Source: Streptomyces buecherae
GTDB taxonomy: Bacteria > Actinomycetota > Actinomycetes > Streptomycetales > Streptomycetaceae
Reading direction: 5' to 3'
Assembly: GCF_014295035.1 (NCBI RefSeq)
Contig: NZ_CP060404.1
Coordinates: forward strand, 4,186,501 to 4,250,500
DNA: 64,000 nucleotides
The notes beneath the pieces were generated by a model. The model searched no databases. It worked only from the letters and a program-made list of their open reading frames with translations, and was not told where the DNA came from. Shown here piece after piece: positions 63,290 through 64,000 of the stretch. Position 1 is the stretch's first letter. Every line of letters begins with the position of its first letter. The translations under genes and the position numbers were made by a program.

Positions 63290-63907
63290 ATGGGGCGTCG
63301 GCTCGTACCGCTCACACTGGACAACCTCACGGACCTCCCCCAGCGCTGTCGCGCGTGCGTGTTCTGGGAACTCGACCCCGTCAGCGGCGAGGCGGCCGTC
63401 AGGGCCGGGCGCCCGGAGGTCGAGAAGGAAGCCTGGATCTCGGCCGTGCTGCTGGAGTGGGGCTCCTGCGGGCGCGTGGTCTACGTGGACGAGCTGCCGG
63501 TGGGCTTCGTGCTCTACGCGCCGCCGGCGTACGTGCCGCGTTCCCTGGCCTTTCCCACCAGCCCGGTGGGCGCCGACGCCGTGCAACTGATGACGGCGTG
63601 GCTGATGCCCGGATTCCAGGGACAGGGGCTCGGCCGGGTGATGGTGCAGACCGTGGCCAAGGACCTCATGCGGCGCGGAGTGAAGGCCATCGAGGCGTTC
63701 GGGGACGCGCGGTGGGAGGGGCCCGCCTGCGTGTTGCCGGCCGATCATCTGCTGGCGGTGGGCTTCAAGACCGTGCGACCGCACCCGCGCTACCCACGGC
63801 TGCGGCTTGAGTTGCGGACCACCATCTCCTGGAAGGAAGACGTGGAGCTGGCGCTGGATCGACTGCTGGGCGCCGTACAGAAGGAGCCGGTGCTGCGTCC
63901 GCTGTAG
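63290..63907 (+). CDS. GNAT family N-acetyltransferase
   Basis: The 205-residue product has an N-terminal segment with Cys residues (LPQRCRACVFWELD) that resembles the GNAT-associated zinc/metal-like motif. The GNAT fold follows, with the acetyl-CoA loop MPGFQGQGLGRVMVQTV. It stands downstream of parB, as in other Streptomyces. The substrate is unknown. I chose the ATG preceded by GAGGAAC; the longer open frame upstream lacks a ribosome site and family residues. Confidence 0.87.
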   Translation: MGRRLVPLTLDNLTDLPQRCRACVFWELDPVSGEAAVRAGRPEVEKEAWISAVLLEWGSCGRVVYVDELPVGFVLYAPPAYVPRSLAFPTSPVGADAVQLMTAWLMPGFQGQGLGRVMVQTVAKDLMRRGVKAIEAFGDARWEGPACVLPADHLLAVGFKTVRPHPRYPRLRLELRTTISWKEDVELALDRLLGAVQKEPVLRPL

Positions 63908-63927
63908 GGGACCGCTCCCGCATGCGC

Positions 63928-63961
63928 GTGGGCCCGCTCCCCGTGGAGGGAGCGGGCCCAC
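63928..63961. terminator. Bidirectional 14-bp hairpin at the window end
   Basis: GTGGGCCCGCTCCC and its perfect complement flank a CGTGGA loop, between the GNAT gene and the convergent gene whose end is visible at the window edge. Confidence 0.85.
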
Positions 63962-63979
63962 GACGCACAGCGCGGTCGA

Positions 63980-64000
63980 CTAGCCGAGGAAGTCGGACAG
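63980..64000 (-). CDS. trxA: Last codons of a convergent gene, probably thioredoxin trxA
   Basis: Reading leftward from the window edge, the codons give LSDFLG and a TAG stop. Streptomyces carry trxB-trxA after parB and the GNAT gene, and thioredoxins often end in SDFL or similar. Only six codons are visible, so the assignment rests mainly on position. Confidence 0.45.
   Translation of the reverse strand: MSDFLG

Overview
The window is chromosomal DNA of a high-GC actinomycete, almost certainly a Streptomyces or close relative. GC is very high throughout, GTG starts are common, and the gene order is that of the Streptomyces replication-origin neighbourhood: dnaA, oriC, dnaN, gnd, recF, dciA, gyrB, gyrA on one side of dnaA, and rpmH, rnpA, yidD, yidC, jag, rsmG, parA, parB on the other. 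Everything here is read from the sequence and from family knowledge; no searches were run.

Layout. (1) 1-3.2 kb: the end of a translationally coupled phenylacetyl-CoA epoxidase operon (paaA-E), followed by a convergent rhodanese gene. (2) 4.4-9.2 kb: a J-domain protein, a DUF2252 protein, a MarR regulator, and a divergent HxlR regulator/azoreductase pair. (3) 9.7-18.3 kb: tRNA-Leu and the growth/cell-wall signalling operon fhaA-fhaB-pstP-rodA-pbpA-pknB. (4) 18.7-26.4 kb: two class E sortases, a PabA/TrpG-type amidotransferase, small membrane proteins, DUF881, crgA, a rhomboid protease, a cyclophilin and a CwsA-like DUF5324 protein. (5) 26.6-36.3 kb: a block absent from the usual core order. 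It holds an MFS exporter, vanX-vanA-vanH, a second murF, vanK, vanR-vanS and a Uma2 protein, and it ends beside a tRNA-Ala. (6) 36.6-42.5 kb: tRNA-Ala, an HTH protein, a very long proline-rich tail-anchored Ser/Thr kinase, an exported protein, a DLW-39 peptide and tRNA-Ile. (7) 42.8-64 kb: DUF3566, gyrA, gyrB, dciA, recF, gnd, dnaN, oriC, dnaA, rpmH, rnpA, yidD, yidC, jag, rsmG, parA, parB with parS sites, a GNAT protein, and the last codons of a gene that is probably trxA.

How they work together. The right half is the replication-initiation and segregation module. The left-centre operon couples phosphorylation signalling (PknB, PstP, FHA readers) to peptidoglycan synthesis (RodA, PbpA). The van block would replace D-Ala-D-Ala by D-Ala-D-Lac: VanH makes D-lactate, VanA makes the depsipeptide, VanX destroys D-Ala-D-Ala, MurF2 loads the depsipeptide and VanK repairs cross-bridge synthesis. 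VanR/VanS control it. The most notable observation is that the vanH/murF2 and vanK/vanR intergenic regions carry the same 62-bp element (49 of 62 identical), with an 11-bp-spaced CGATA direct repeat, a strong candidate for the VanR operator.
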